This document shows positions 1 through 11,715 of a stretch of DNA of 64,000 bases, one piece after another. The stretch spans positions 95,764 to 159,763 of the forward strand of contig RQTK01001106.1 of NCBI GenBank assembly GCA_003991915.1, written 5' to 3'. How positions within the stretch are numbered: position 1 is the stretch's first letter; each line of letters starts with the position of its first letter. A model generated the notes under the pieces. That model was not told the origin of the DNA, searched no databases, and was given only the letters and a program-made list of their open reading frames with translations. Origin of the DNA: Elysia chlorotica. Lineage: Eukaryota > Mollusca > Gastropoda > Plakobranchidae. The translations under genes were made by a program, and so were the position numbers.

Positions 1-99
1 TTCTGGCATCCCCGGTCTAAATGCAAAACATTAAAATGTCAGAATTCAGGCTGATGACACGTCATCGTATAATTATTACCTCCTTCATAATATTACTTG

Positions 100-124
100 A
101 GATAGATAGAGAGATAGAGAGAGA

Positions 125-190
<66 letters not shown>

Positions 191-194
191 GAGC
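100..194. repeat. (GA)n microsatellite
   Basis: Nearly pure GA dinucleotide tract with GATA interruptions at its left end. It generates spurious Arg-Glu and Ser-Leu open frames on the two strands. Bases 1-99 show nothing recognisable. Confidence 0.95.
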
Positions 195-1290
195 TCAATC
201 GCCGTTCAAGGATTGCATAATCATTACCATTTCTAAAAATACCCACAGATAGATGATAACAATTAGCATGTAAAACCCGCATATCGACAGTTTGCCAGAT
301 GCCAAACCACATGCATGGGAACCTGGAGGGTATAAAACAGTGAGAGGTCGCCAGACTGTTGGCGCCAGTAGAAATATTCAACACCAGCACCAAAAATCTA
401 TCATTCAAAGAACCTGTACAACCTGTCTTTTACACCAGTACCAAAACCTATTAATCGAATCGTTTTTTATTCTCTTCGTTATGTCTTTTACACGAGTACC
501 AAATACATATTATTCAAAATCTTCTTTTTTTTCGGCGTCCTGTCTTTGTTGCAAATCAGTTTGTCATCATGACATATGACACATTGGTACAAGTACAAGT
601 CCAGCTTACAACTAGTCGTATGACCTCTTATTCACATAGTTTGTACCACTGGACGCGGAAGTATTGAAATCATAATCAAAAAGCTAATCAACGACTATAC
701 TTAGTAAGGAAACGAAAGTCTTTAAATGTTGACTACAATAATTATTATGAAAAATGTTTATAAAATGTCGTTTGTTTCAAAAGTTTAATATCTTTTAGAA
801 TTACATGTTTTGGCGGAAACCTATCAAAATCGAACTTTAATAAGTAGACACAATAAAACAGAAAGCTTTCCAAATTATTAGCCGTGAACTAACCCGTTCA
901 AAGAAACGAATGCTTTACAAGTAAGAAATAAAGCTAAATATATAACATCAAACATAAACCACCCTCTTCATAGTGAATATGAAACGTATAAAAACTTGGT
1001 CTAGCTTGATTTAAAAAAAATATTATTGAGGATACAAAGATATTCTGTAAACTCCAATGAGTTGTTTTGTTAAAAGGCATAATACCATACGACTTAAGAG
1101 TTATTTGAATATTTTCGCATTTGCATTTCATCTTCTTTTTTGTTTGTTTCGTCCGCGGGCATTCTTCAGATGAGAAACATACCACTTAGTATCGTTTTGT
1201 TGGAGGAAAAAAGTGCCTTTTTATGTGAAGACACATTTTTAATGTAATATAATACAATAAATGTTGTTTCACAAAACTGGAAATACACCA
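195..1290. other. AT-rich spacer, no gene recognised
   Basis: No coding signal was recognised. Around 384-530 a phrase resembling TGTCTTTTACACCAGTACC recurs two or three times in degenerate form, suggesting an old local tandem duplication. The remainder is AT-rich and unstructured to the eye. Confidence 0.5.
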
Positions 1291-1390
1291 CAGAAGGGTT
1301 GAGTCGGTAGTGCAATGGCCGAAGAATACAAAGAGCTGGGGCCTGAATCTTGTCCTGACTTATTGTTGGGTAGGATTGGTTTCTGGGGCT
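1291..1390 (+). repeat. possible degenerate SINE head
   Basis: The phrases GTCGGTAGTGCAATGGC and, about 50 bases later, TTATTGTTGGGT resemble the tRNA-like head and the start of the body of the SINE that is common in this window. No 3' body follows, so this would be a decayed 5' fragment. The match is weak. Confidence 0.25.
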
Positions 1391-2266
1391 TTTTACAATA
1401 TACATTTTTCGTCAACGTGGCTTTACAGCTTAAATCGCTTGCGCGTTTTGTCTTTTTTTTCTAATATCCTACTTAGGCTACTCATTGTTTATGTAACCAC
1501 AATAATATAAGGCACTATTCACTCACTAAATGTCTAAACGCCAAGCAGGATTTAAAATCAAAAAGCAAAAACAAACGTTGCTGAAATAAGGTCTTGAATA
1601 CAACATGTAATTATTCATTAAGAGCACCATGCCCTCTACCTTTCCTATTAGGGCGGTTCGTTTTTTGATAAAACAATTATTTGTCATGAATAATTATATT
1701 GGCAAATTATAGGGGCATAAAAACGTAAACGGAAGACACACAAAACTGGATCTAGATAACTAATGAAGAAAAGCATTATCGTTGAGAACACAAATAAGGG
1801 AATCAACCTGCAGCATGTAGTTTGTCGTTCGTCAGGAGGAATACTATCCAATTACTGATAAGTTACCCTAACATCCTTATGTTTGCTTTTGATTGATTTT
1901 TTAACTAAATATTTTAGTGCACGGGTACTCCTCAAGCCATAAGAGACCAGCCGCAAGATAGGGGCAGACCATGGTTTTATTCACAATCATTATATTTTGT
2001 GTGCACTGATGCTGATGATTTGCTGTTTAAGAACTTCCCATCAACAGTGTTAAGAAATCTGGAGACACAATTTTTCAACCCAAAATAATGGGTAGGATAG
2101 GGGTAGTTTTTTCAAATGTTAATGCATATTGGCTTTCGCAATCATTTTGAATAATTTCTGTAATGGATATCATGGCTTGAAATGTTCTGTTTAAGGAATA
2201 ATTTTCTTCAGATATAATGAGGCGTGTAGGCCTATTTAAATAAGTTTGGACGATGTGCAACAAACT
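1391..2266. other. spacer, nothing recognised
   Basis: AT-rich DNA without a recognisable gene, RNA or repeat. If the TIMP-like gene read on the minus strand from 2977 continues, this would be intron. I searched by eye for a second TIMP exon here and saw none. Confidence 0.4.
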
Positions 2267-2267
2267 C

Positions 2268-2533
<266 letters not shown>

Positions 2534-2544
2534 CACAGGCTTCC

Positions 2545-2784
2545 GGGACGGGGGGGGGGCGGTGGTCCACGGGTAGATCATCGGATCCTGGCTGTTGTGT
2601 TCCCTACTGGTTGGGTCGGTGTCAGTATAATGTGGCCGGCTGAGACATGAGTCATAGGATCCACACTCTGTCTCGTGTGTGGCAGCACATAAAATTGTCA
2701 GACGTTCGTCTTGGGACCCGTCCACGATATAGCCTCTATAGTGCAGCTGTTGGACGTTAAACCAACCCAACCAACCCAACCAAC
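2545..2784 (+). mobile_element. tRNA-headed SINE (family S1)
   Basis: The element has a tRNA-like head (GCGGTGG...GGGTAGA), a body starting GTTGGGTCGGTGTCAGTATA, a core GTGTGGCAGCACATAAAATT, and the 3' phrase GGGACCCGTCCACGATATAG, ending in a (CCAAC)n tail. The same order of phrases recurs at more than a dozen sites in this window, which defines the family. It lies in the presumed TIMP-like intron in antisense orientation. Its tail ends only a base or two beyond the GTGAGT splice donor at 2786-2791. Confidence 0.85.
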
Positions 2785-2791
2785 GACTCAC

Positions 2792-2977
2792 CTCCCGGCC
2801 GTTCTGGTCTATGCCCACAGAGGAAGATCCCCCGACCTGCATCCCCCTGAACACGACGTCAGCGCTGCAGTAGAGTTGTCGGAACTGGCGGGCAGACAGC
2901 CGGGTGCTGCACGCCTGGGTGGATGTTGTTGCCATGGCAACCACTGCCAAAACGACCAGTACTATGGTGCGATACAT
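2792..2977 (-). CDS. TIMP-like metalloproteinase inhibitor, first coding exon
   Basis: The exon encodes 62 codons from an ATG at 2977-2975. Residues 1-22 form a classic signal peptide (basic start, V/L/A core) ending in TQA, so cleavage leaves a Cys as mature residue 1. This is the hallmark of TIMPs, whose free N-terminal Cys chelates the metalloproteinase zinc. The following CSTRLSARQF...YCSADVVFRG matches the TIMP NTR pattern up to the ADVV(I/F)R strand. The exon ends after Glu62 in phase 0 at a strong donor (GAG|GTGAGT, 2786-2791). A good acceptor (TTGTATTTCCAG) lies 17 bases 5' of the ATG, at 2995-3006, so the exon probably starts at 2994 and an upstream non-coding exon exists. The usual second Cys of the CxC motif is Thr here. 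The remaining exons are not in the window. By family, the product would be secreted and act on extracellular-matrix metalloproteinases. Another NTR-domain protein is possible. Confidence 0.72.
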
Positions 2978-2994
2978 AGTGTTTCCTGTTTAAT

Positions 2995-3962
2995 CTGGAA
3001 ATACAACAAATTGAACAGTATCGCGGTGGTTAGTCTATGTACATTATGTATATTGCGGTTGTTCTTTTTTTTTTCTTTCTTAACAATTTTTAGGTCACCT
3101 CAGTTTTAGTATGACTTAGATTCTGTTAGAAAAATATTATGTAAGAGGACATTACACAACTAAGATAAAGATAAGTTGAAATAAATCCCAGTGTTGTATA
3201 CGTGTATCTTCCAAATTTTGCATCCATGAAAGTATTGTGGAGTTTGAAAAATCAGACTTGAAACTGGTGTACGTTTTCTAGATGCTGGTACACTGTACAC
3301 ACAGTTGTTTAGATTTAGAAAAAAAAAAGCAGAATCAAGTAAATTAATTAAAGATACTTTGTGTTATATTATGAAATTGTCATGATAAACTAAGGCAGCA
3401 AATACTGTGAAATGACACACCGTTCTAACGATATATTAACTTTAAAATAGACCCCATTTCTCGAGGTATATGCACAGTTGAACACTGTTGTAATTAGTAC
3501 CCTATGTTAATCATCTTCACTTTTAATGGAATGTATTGCTATTATGCAGATGAGCTTGTTCTTAATTCATGTTATTAATTAAAAACTGTGTACAGCTCAA
3601 ATCTAGTTATGATATTATATTTATGTTTAGTATATGGGAGACAATCAGTTGGAATCATACACATGTCGCTTACATAAATAAAAATTAATAATCCGGTTAA
3701 TATATTTATTGCATCTACTCACTATTGAATTTTTTTCATTTTTAATAAAAAAAATATCTTTTGTTCTGGAAGTTTTAAAGTTTAATCTTTAAACCCCTTG
3801 AAGTGCATTTTAATGCTTTGTAATGTACCATAAACGGTTCAAAAAGTCAAAACTTGTTTCTATCTGATTGGTATTTTTCTATATATCTAGATAAATATTT
3901 ACTAAATCTAAGTGTAATTACTTATAAAGTTGTCGTTATCTTTTTGGATTTACTTTACTTAC
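2995..3962 (-). other. presumed 5'-UTR intron of the TIMP-like gene
   Basis: AT-rich interval without coding signal. It is bounded by a credible acceptor (rc at 2995-3006) and a GTAAGT donor (rc at 3957-3962), consistent with an intron of about 970 bases. The pairing of these two sites is inference. Confidence 0.3.
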
Positions 3963-4030
3963 AGAATCGGTGCCTGTGCAAGGCTGGCTGATTTTCTTCA
4001 GGAGAAAGTTCTCGTTAGATGGAGTGTAGA
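3963..4030 (-). other. possible non-coding first exon of TIMP-like gene
   Basis: On the minus strand, sequence ending GCACCGATTCT is followed by a consensus donor GTAAGT, and lies at a plausible distance from the acceptor at 2995. The same bases on the plus strand also look like an acceptor (TTTACTTACAG), so the assignment is ambiguous. The start of the exon and a promoter could not be placed. Confidence 0.2.
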
Positions 4031-4538
4031 ATTCGGGAATACCTCTCAGTTTTTATATATTCTCTAAGCAAGATAATTCATGCTGTGAAAGTACTTTGGG
4101 AAATAATGTGTCAATTACGTGCAATAATGTTACTCTACTTTTCACTCTCCTGGTTAAATAGTACTAAGTCAAAATGCATTGTGCCACTTCGTGGACAGTG
4201 TGCTTAAACTTTATAATTTGTCCTATTTCGACCCCGGGGACATATAATATTATGAGGTGAAAGTGGATGGAATAAACGCAATTTCTATTCCACCTAAACG
4301 TCCAAAAGGAGATACAGTCAAAAGATTGTTGGAAAGTATGGAGCATTTTAAAATGTCAATGTCATGCCAGGCCAAAGATTGTGGCCTTGGGTTTGGTCAG
4401 TTGTTGGTGATATCAGTTCAATTGGTGCGAGATCAAGAGGTTAGAGCAATGTCCAGGGGTTTTCGATGGCCCTGTCGTAATCACTACATGGGAATTTCTG
4501 TCGGTTTTTTCAACAGCGCGAGGGAGATAATTATGTTA
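4031..4538. other. spacer, nothing recognised
   Basis: A mixed-composition stretch with one plus-strand open frame (4257-4577). It has no recognisable domain and runs into the GA microsatellite, so it is not called as a gene. Confidence 0.4.
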
Positions 4539-4760
4539 TCAAAAGAGGGAGAGAGAGAGAGAAAACGGAAGAGATAGAGATAGAGAGAGAGAGAGAGTGA
4601 TAGAAAAAATATATTATATATAAACAAAAGGGAAAAGATAGATAGATAGTGAGAGAGATAGATAGAGAAAGAGAGAGAGAAATAAAAGAGAGACAGACAT
4701 ACAAACAGAAAGAAAGACAGGAAGACAGACAGAGTAAAACAGACAGAGAGTGAGGGACGT
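4539..4760. repeat. degenerate GA/GATA/GACA microsatellite
   Basis: Purine-rich tract of GA, GATA and GACA units with many interruptions. Its antisense reading gives Ser/Leu/Phe-rich spurious frames. Confidence 0.85.
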
Positions 4761-5094
4761 GTAAAATTAATAGAGAGATAGTGGATGAATTTGGAGATTT
4801 CGACTAAAGGAAACAACATCTTAAAAAGAAACCCAAAGAGAATGGAGATATAGCAACATATAAACAGAAATGAATAAAGATAAATATTAAGAAGTATGTA
4901 GTAACAGTACTTGTGTCATTGACTGAAAACAAAAGTAGAACAAATATAAAGAAAATAAAAATAAATAAACATATACGTAGAACAAAAAATAGTCTTTTAT
5001 CATAATCATGATAGCCTAAGATGTTATAAATCATAACAATTTCTTTACAATTTAAAGACTATCAAGGAAGAGTAGATAAAAAGATCAATACGAT

Positions 5095-5312
5095 TATCAA
5101 CAGTGATTCCACTATAGCAAAAAACAAACAAACAAACAAAACAAATAGAAAAAAAAGCGAAACAAAAAAACATCAACCAAAACACAGCATAAAATCAACA
5201 AGAAAAAAAACAAAAAAAGCAACAACAACCCAACAACAACCCGTGACACCTAATGTAAAGAACACGTTTTCATCTTTGATACCCAGTAACAACGTAATCT
5301 AGAGTACCACAA

Positions 5313-5369
<57 letters not shown>

Positions 5370-5370
5370 A
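5095..5370. repeat. A-rich tract and (CAA)n microsatellite
   Basis: AAAC/AAC-rich sequence (5095-5240) leads to a pure ACA trinucleotide run at about 5311-5369. The flanks 4761-5094 and 5371-5930 are AT-rich with nothing recognised. Confidence 0.9.
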
Positions 5371-5934
5371 CACCACACAGACACACACAACACATCTGTT
5401 ATTTACACGAGTTTAAATATTGCCTTGAACTCTTTGAAACATAATACATAACTACAAAAACGGCATCTGTGAACTGAGGAAATGAAAAGGGAGTCTTTAA
5501 TCAATTCTTGGTGTATTAAAATATCTAAAGCAATAACGATAAATAAATGAATACTATTCTTCATTAGCGATAATTAAAATCCCATCCAAACTTACAACTG
5601 CTCTAAACACTAAATATACCAGAGAAACAGTTGGGTCAGTCCAACATGTATTGTGTCAGTATATTATAATGGTTGTTATTCTTGCTATTGCAATTACTAA
5701 TTTGACATATTAAGCTGATTTCGTACAATAACAACAGCTGTAGTGTTGTGGCTTTTAACTTGGCAGCTTAGTTAACTTAATCCCTCAAAATATTGCCAGG
5801 GGATAATTACGTGGATTTAAACACTGTTTACAAGGTGAACATTGGCACGTCCTTGCAATATGTTAACGTAGATTGATCTTTAATTAGCAATGATTTATAC
5901 AAAGATAACAGCCATATACTTGAGTTTGGGGGGA

Positions 5935-6285
<351 letters not shown>

Positions 6286-6414
6286 ACTATGGAGGCTAAG
6301 CAGAAACACTAAATCCAGGATTTTCCGTACAAGACGTATGTTCCAACACATTTGTGCAGTTTTTGATACTGTAACCAGTTGATTTTAACATTTAGTACGC
6401 AAAGCAGGATGTAT

Positions 6415-6585
6415 GGCACGGTAGAGAGAGAGAGAGAGGGGGGGTCAAAAAAGGAAGATGTTACAAAGGGTGAAGCTTCTGTTTCATAGTTATTTAATTT
6501 AATGATGATAATGATAGAAACTAGGAAACCAAATAAACAAAAGTTGGGTTGGCATGTTTTTCTGTGGATCTCTTGATATTTCAAT

Positions 6586-6624
<39 letters not shown>

Positions 6625-6655
6625 TCTCTCCTTCTTTCCCTCTCTCTATGTATAT
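6415..6655. repeat. short GA and CT tracts
   Basis: A (GA)n/G-run tract at 6423-6445 and a (CT)n tract at 6590-6650 flank about 150 bases of ordinary sequence. Their opposite strands give them an inverted look, but their flanks do not match. Confidence 0.8.
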
Positions 6656-7296
6656 TTTTCCCCCTTTTCTCTATCTCCTTGCATACGCCCTTCTTGAAAA
6701 TTCCGTAGATTTATAGGCGAAATGGCATATTATCAGGAACCAGAAAAAGATTCAAGCTATTAAATTTAGAATATTATGCTACACAAACAAAACTAATATC
6801 ACGATGATTAATATTATCAGATCATAGTGCTTTATAGTTGTTAAGTTTGCCGGTTTAATGTCATTTCCCGATTACGCCGACACCGGGCAACGACTCCAAC
6901 TCGCTTGTCACTTGTCAGTGAAGTAAGTACATAAAATAGTCCTTAAATAATTTCTTATTTACAGTACAGTATAACAACACTGGGATGTCCTTGTTGTGCA
7001 CTTTTCCCAGATTTAGCGGGGTAATAGATATACGGCCAAAAAGAATAATTGAGATAAATAATTTGAACTACATTTTGTAATCTAGATGTGTATCTAGTTT
7101 GATCTAGTAGAAAAGGTTAGTCGTTACATGCTTAAATGCGTAGTTTAATGATGTAACGTTATGGAAACTACCTGGGAAAGAAGGGGGCGAAATGACATGA
7201 GTGAAAGAGCTTTTGTTGTCCAATCAAGAGGTCCCCGGTAAGTACCCCACGTTTATTCAATTTTTGTTTTTGTTTGATTTAGGCCCTTGTATGTTT
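6656..7296. other. spacer with left part of a duplicated segment
   Basis: No gene seen. The phrase GGGCAACGACTCCAACTCGC followed by TTGTCACTTGTCAGTGAAGTAA (about 6886-6928) recurs almost unchanged at 8689-8732, marking a segment duplicated between 6.9-8.5 and 8.7-9.6 kb. Confidence 0.5.
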
Positions 7297-7505
7297 TGTT
7301 GGTGTCAGCATAATGTGACTGGTTGAGAAAGGAACTCTCGCGTATCCCCATCATATGTATGTGTGACACTACGTAATCATTGACTGGTTGAGAAAGGAAC
7401 TCTCGCGTATCCCCGTCCTATCTCTAGCTGACAGCACGTAAAAGTATCATATTACGAAGTCTTATGATCCGACCATTAATATAGCCTACATAGTATTGAG
7501 ATTTA
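7297..7505 (+). mobile_element. S1 SINE with internal duplication
   Basis: Starts GTTGGTGTCAGCATAATGTG. The phrase ACTGGTTGAGAAAGGAACTC, followed by TCGCGTATCCCC, occurs twice (about 7318 and 7383). The 3' half follows with GACAGCACGTAAAAGT and ATATAGCCTACATAGTAT. The tRNA-like head is not evident, so this is a headless copy. Confidence 0.65.
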
Positions 7506-7886
7506 ACTTTAAGCAAGAACAAAAATAATAATTTGAGTCACAATCCTTGATCTACATCGTATGGACACCTAACCGTGTGCCAAAGCTCTGCCACTTTTGC
7601 TAATTTACCCCACAGTCAATACACTCTAAAGGTCGTATTTTAATTATGTTAGACCAGAGCCAGACCAACACTGGTGGCTGTGGTGGGGTTGTGGCTGTAC
7701 TGGGTGCTTCTTTGTGAAACCCTCTTGTATTTATTTGCGCAGTCAGAGCGAGGCTAAAAAATGCGAGTGGGTTTCATACGGAAGCCATAGCCCCACCTTA
7801 GTCACCAGCGTCAATCTAGCTCTGGCCTTATGTTCTAGAAATGATCAAGACTTACTAGTTAATATTATTTTATTGGCGAGAGGAGG

Positions 7887-8145
7887 GGGGGAGGCGGTAG
7901 CCCTATGGCAGAACAATTGGCTCATGGCTTCCGACGCAGGAGATCGATAGTTGAAGCCCTGTTCTCGCGACTTCGTTCCCCACTAGTTGGGTCGGTGTCA
8001 ATTTAGTGTGACCTGCTGAGACAAAGTCATGGCATCCCCGCACTGCCTCTCTGTGGCAGCACGTAAACATGTCAGATCTTAGACCTGGTACCTATCCACA
8101 ATATAACCTGTATAGTACCGATGGTGGAAGATGAGCAATCACAAC
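7887..8145 (+). mobile_element. S1 SINE
   Basis: Complete-looking copy: head GCGGTAGCCCTATGGCAGAA, body GTTGGGTCGGTGTCAATTTA, core TGTGGCAGCACGTAAACATG, 3' part CTATCCACAATATAACCTGT. The (CCAAC)n tail is absent. Confidence 0.8.
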
Positions 8146-8264
8146 TATCTTACAGGAGCCATTGATCTCAGTCTCAGAGGGCATATGTACGCTTAGAACT
8201 CAGTACATGTAGCAGAATATAAGATTAAATTCAAAAGGAAAAGGGGGTAGGTTTATTTTGATTG

Positions 8265-8350
8265 CATAGTATCCCGCCGCTGTCTCCTTGTGGTAGCGCG
8301 ATCGTTTGTCACGCGTAAGTCTTGGAACACGTCCACAATATATCTTAGAT
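8265..8350 (+). mobile_element. S1 SINE 3' fragment
   Basis: Only the 3' half is present: GCTGTCTCCTTGTGGTAGCG, then AAGTCTTGGAACACGTCCAC and AATATATC. Its partner in the duplicated block is at 9340-9412. Confidence 0.6.
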
Positions 8351-8959
8351 ACTGAAGTTGAAGTGAAAGAGAAACACTATCTTTGTCTCTTTTACTGGTA
8401 CCTTTTAAAAAAGACAGTGTCTTTTCTGGTGGTCGGAAAAAAAACAAATTTTACAAAAAGTTACATTCTACAATTAAAAAAAGAACAGCTAGAAATGCTG
8501 ACTCTTTAACGTAATGCGTTAACCTGGCCCTCAAAAATTGGCTGTGAGTTTGGTTTCTTATTCAGATTTCTTTAACATCAGACGTAACACATTCGACAGG
8601 GGCAGTGTTTCAAACTGAGGATAAGTGATTTTTAAAATGTAATGTGTAAAAGTACATGCCGACCTTTTATTATATGAGCAAAACAGGGCAACGACTCCAA
8701 CTCCCTTGTCATTTGTCAGTGAAGTAAGTATTAAAAAGGATAAACTGATTTTAATTATTCAAGAGGCTATGAAGGATATAGTGGATGTTTTTTTTATAAA
8801 ACCGTCTTGTATTTATTTGCGCAGTCAGACCGAGGCTAAAAAATACGAGAGGGTTTCACCCCTGCCACCAGCGTCAGTGTGGCCGTGGCCTTATGTTGTA
8901 GAAATGACCGATACTTACAAAGGCGATAGTATATTCTAATTGGCGCAGGAGGAGTAGGA

Positions 8960-9215
8960 AAGTTTGCTCTAGGATAGAACATTGGCTTCCGACGACGCAG
9001 GAGGTCCGTGGTTGGGGCCCCGCTCTGGCGACTTTGTCCCCAACTTGTTGGGTCGGTGTCAATTTAATGTGACTGGCTGAGACAGAGTCATGGCATCCGT
9101 GTACTGTCTCTGTGTGGCAGCACGTAAACATGTCATATCTTAGACATGGGACCTGTCCACAAAATAACCTGTATAGTACCGATGGTGGAAGATGAGCAAT
9201 CACAACTATCTTACA
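8960..9215 (+). mobile_element. S1 SINE
   Basis: Body GTTGGGTCGGTGTCAATTTA, GACTGGCTGAGACAGAGTCA, core GTGTGGCAGCACGTAAACAT and 3' part GACCTGTCCACAAAATAACC. The head retains AGGATAGAACATTGGCTTCC. Confidence 0.8.
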
Positions 9216-9339
9216 GGAGCCATTGATCTCAGTCTCAGAGGTCATAATTATGTACGCTTAGATCTTAGTACATGTAGCAGAATATAAGATTAAATTCAAA
9301 AGGAAAAGGGGGTAGGTTTATTTTAATTGCGTAATATTG

Positions 9340-9412
9340 CCCCGCTTTCTCCATGTGGTAGCGCATACGTCTCTCACACGTAAATCTTGGAGAACGTCCC
9401 CAATATATCGAG
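9340..9412 (+). mobile_element. S1 SINE 3' fragment
   Basis: Contains CTTTCTCCATGTGGTAGCGC and AATCTTGGAGAACGTCCCCA. It is the duplicate of the fragment at 8265-8350. Confidence 0.55.
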
Positions 9413-9560
9413 ATACTGAAGTTGAACTGAGAGAGAAGCGCTGTCTTTGTCTCTTTTCCTGGTACATTAAAAAAAACCCAAAAAAAACAGTGTTTTTTTC
9501 TGGTGGTCGGAAAAGCAAATTTTACAAAAAGTTACATTTTAGAATTTCAAAAAAACAAAA

Positions 9561-10398
9561 CAGCCAAAAATGTGGACAACCTTTTCAAACAGAATATAAG
9601 TGATTTTTTTTTAAATTAACAGAAATAAAAAAGTATAGTCGAAAAACAGATTTAATAAATTTGACAAGGCCTAGGAAAAGAGCAGGGGCAAATCACAATT
9701 CTCGGGCCCCTGAAAATGTTCCCTGTGTTGAAATGAAAATACGCATCTAGCTATCCAGACAGATAATTGTCTAAGCAGTTTGCAGTTTGCATTCACAGAA
9801 TGAATCAGCATCCGGTGGCTGTTTTTTTTAATTATTAATTTACACTCGATTTTTTCCCCTCAATTAGTTTGCTGTGAGGATGTGATTCACGACAGATAAC
9901 TTAGTGTGCCTCTCTCGACCTTTAAAATGTGTGCTATTCAGATTACAGAGAGGTATATTACCCCGCTTGTTTCTTAAGTGGATCTGTATCATTTAACAAA
10001 CCATCAAATCCCTAAAATGCTCATATATAATATACATACGTATATATTTTTTGTGTGCGCTAAGTAGACATTTCATAATGACACTCGCAGAGCATCATTT
10101 ACTTGAATCTCTTTGAAGACAAATGGTAAAGAGGGGACATGAGAGAAAAAAAAACTAGACACAATCATTACAAACGCTTTTAGCAATGTACAAAATGGTC
10201 ATAAAAACTGTCGTTAATTATGCTGAATCATACTAGTTACTCTTCCGTCCATCTGCGATACAATTTGAGACACGTAATTAAAAAAAAACCTAGCACTGCC
10301 TACACAATTTTAATACAGTTTGAGAAAACACGCCACCAAAGGCGCCCGATGCATGGTACGAAACCAAGTAACATAAATTAGGCAGGAAATGTTTATGA
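9561..10398. other. AT-rich spacer, nothing recognised
   Basis: No coding, RNA or repeat signal recognised. Confidence 0.4.
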
Positions 10399-10399
10399 T

Positions 10400-10656
10400 A
10401 ATTGTGAAGCAACCAGGGTGATTCAGGCACAAGTCGGATATATGAATTTTGGGGTTATTTATCGTGTTTTAAAGATCATCAAATGTATTTTAAGGTGTTT
10501 GAAAAAATAAAACCTCTATCATTTCTTGAACCAAAAATAATTTGAAAACTTGAAAACAAGTTAAATAAATATTTCTTTTTCTATAATCAAAGGTCTCTAA
10601 CTCAAAACCTATATTAGAGAATTGTGCCTGATTTACCCTGGTTGTCTCACAATTGA
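10400..10656. mobile_element. MITE-like element with ~36-bp imperfect terminal inverted repeats
   Basis: The left end AATTGTGAAGCAACCAGGGT, continuing GATTCAGGCACAA, is mirrored at the right by TTGTGCCTGATTTACCCTGG followed by TTGTCTCACAATT. The arms match over about 36 bases with a few differences. The roughly 180-base interior is AT-rich and non-coding. Size, TIRs and lack of ORF fit a non-autonomous DNA transposon. A target-site duplication was not identified. Confidence 0.7.
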
Positions 10657-11050
10657 AGAACAGTCGTTGAAAAACTCATAGTTCACCAAGAGATGCGAAA
10701 CATGGAAAACACGAACTTAATAAGTATAAAGTTATAATTCATTAGGCAAAGATAGAGGACTGACTATACTCACATGGTGCAAAAAACATATTTTTAAAAT
10801 GAAACTATGAAGCCTCAGCTTATTTAACATATCACATGAAACAAAGTGCAATAACTGCTGCTTCCTTATTGCTATTAAAACAAATGCTTGGTTTATTTTG
10901 GTAACATTGAAGAAAAAAAATAATGAAAGGATTCCATATCAAAATCAAAACGTAGAAACTGCAATTAAGGACATACCGGTCATACTATATAATCTCTCAT
11001 ACTTTATTTTTACTTGTTGTCTTTGATAACGAAGCTGAGGGGGGGGTGGG
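10657..11050. other. spacer, nothing recognised
   Basis: AT-rich, ending in a G-run near 11039-11056 beside the next SINE. Confidence 0.4.
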
Positions 11051-11056
11051 GGGGGC

Positions 11057-11205
11057 GAGTTGAGTTGGTTTTAATGTCGAACATCAGCACTATATAGGCT
11101 ATATTGTGGACGGGCCCCAAGACGGACATCTGAAAATTTTATGTGCTGCCACACACGAGACAGGGCGGGGATACCATGACTCCTGTCTTAGCCTGGTTGG
11201 GGCGG
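11057..11205 (-). mobile_element. S1 SINE, 3' part
   Basis: The antisense copy begins with the SINE tail (GTTGAGTTGGTTTTAATGTC) and runs through ATTGTGGACGGGCCCCAAGA and TTTTATGTGCTGCCACACAC to the CCATGACTCCTGTCTTAGCC body. The 5' head is missing. Confidence 0.8.
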
Positions 11206-11715
11206 GGGAGGGGGCGGGTAGGGCGACTTTTGTTTTCACCTTCATTTTTTTCCGAATCATATAGAGTACACAAATGGTGTTTCTCTTTCTTACGGGCCAA
11301 GCACTACAACCAAACCTGCCTCCTTTCTCAAAAAGTCCCCTTTACCCAGATAAAAGGGGAAAAATAGCGAATCTGTCCCTCAAAAGTTTGTATAAGCCGC
11401 GCCCTTCTTTTCTAATGTTTACTATAAAGAAAGGGGGAAAAAGTTGTCCATAACATTTCCATCTCAAAACAAGGTTTAGTTTAGATTGTCTCTGCCACGC
11501 TTCAGAGTAAAACTCTGTAGGTAAAATTTAAATTCCAAATTAATGTCCACATTATTTAAACTCCTACGAAAATGTTAACAATTTAAAGACAAAAGTATTA
11601 AATGAATACCGGCCCGTAGAAATTCTAAGCTGCAAATGCGTTCAAATATATTTGATAATAATTGGTTTATAAGTAAATTTCATCGTTATACAACTAACTA
11701 AGTGTGTAATGAGTC
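11206..11715. other. spacer, nothing recognised
   Basis: Contains the short open frame running on from the SINE. No domain or motif was recognised. Confidence 0.4.

Larger units (their letters stand above)
7690..8480 (+). repeat. segmental duplication, copy 1 (contains SINEs)
   Basis: The phrase CTTGTATTTATTTGCGCAGT begins a block whose order is repeated at 8780-9560: the phrase, a SINE, the phrase GAAGATGAGCAATCACAACT, an A/G-rich GGAAAAGGGGGTAGG, a second SINE fragment, and a CTTTTCTGGTGGTCGG stretch. The copies differ by scattered substitutions and small indels, so the duplication is not recent. Confidence 0.8.
8780..9560 (+). repeat. segmental duplication, copy 2
   Basis: Second copy of the 7690-8480 block, with the same internal order of SINE, spacer and SINE fragment. 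Short A-tracts have expanded near 9470-9490. Confidence 0.8.
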
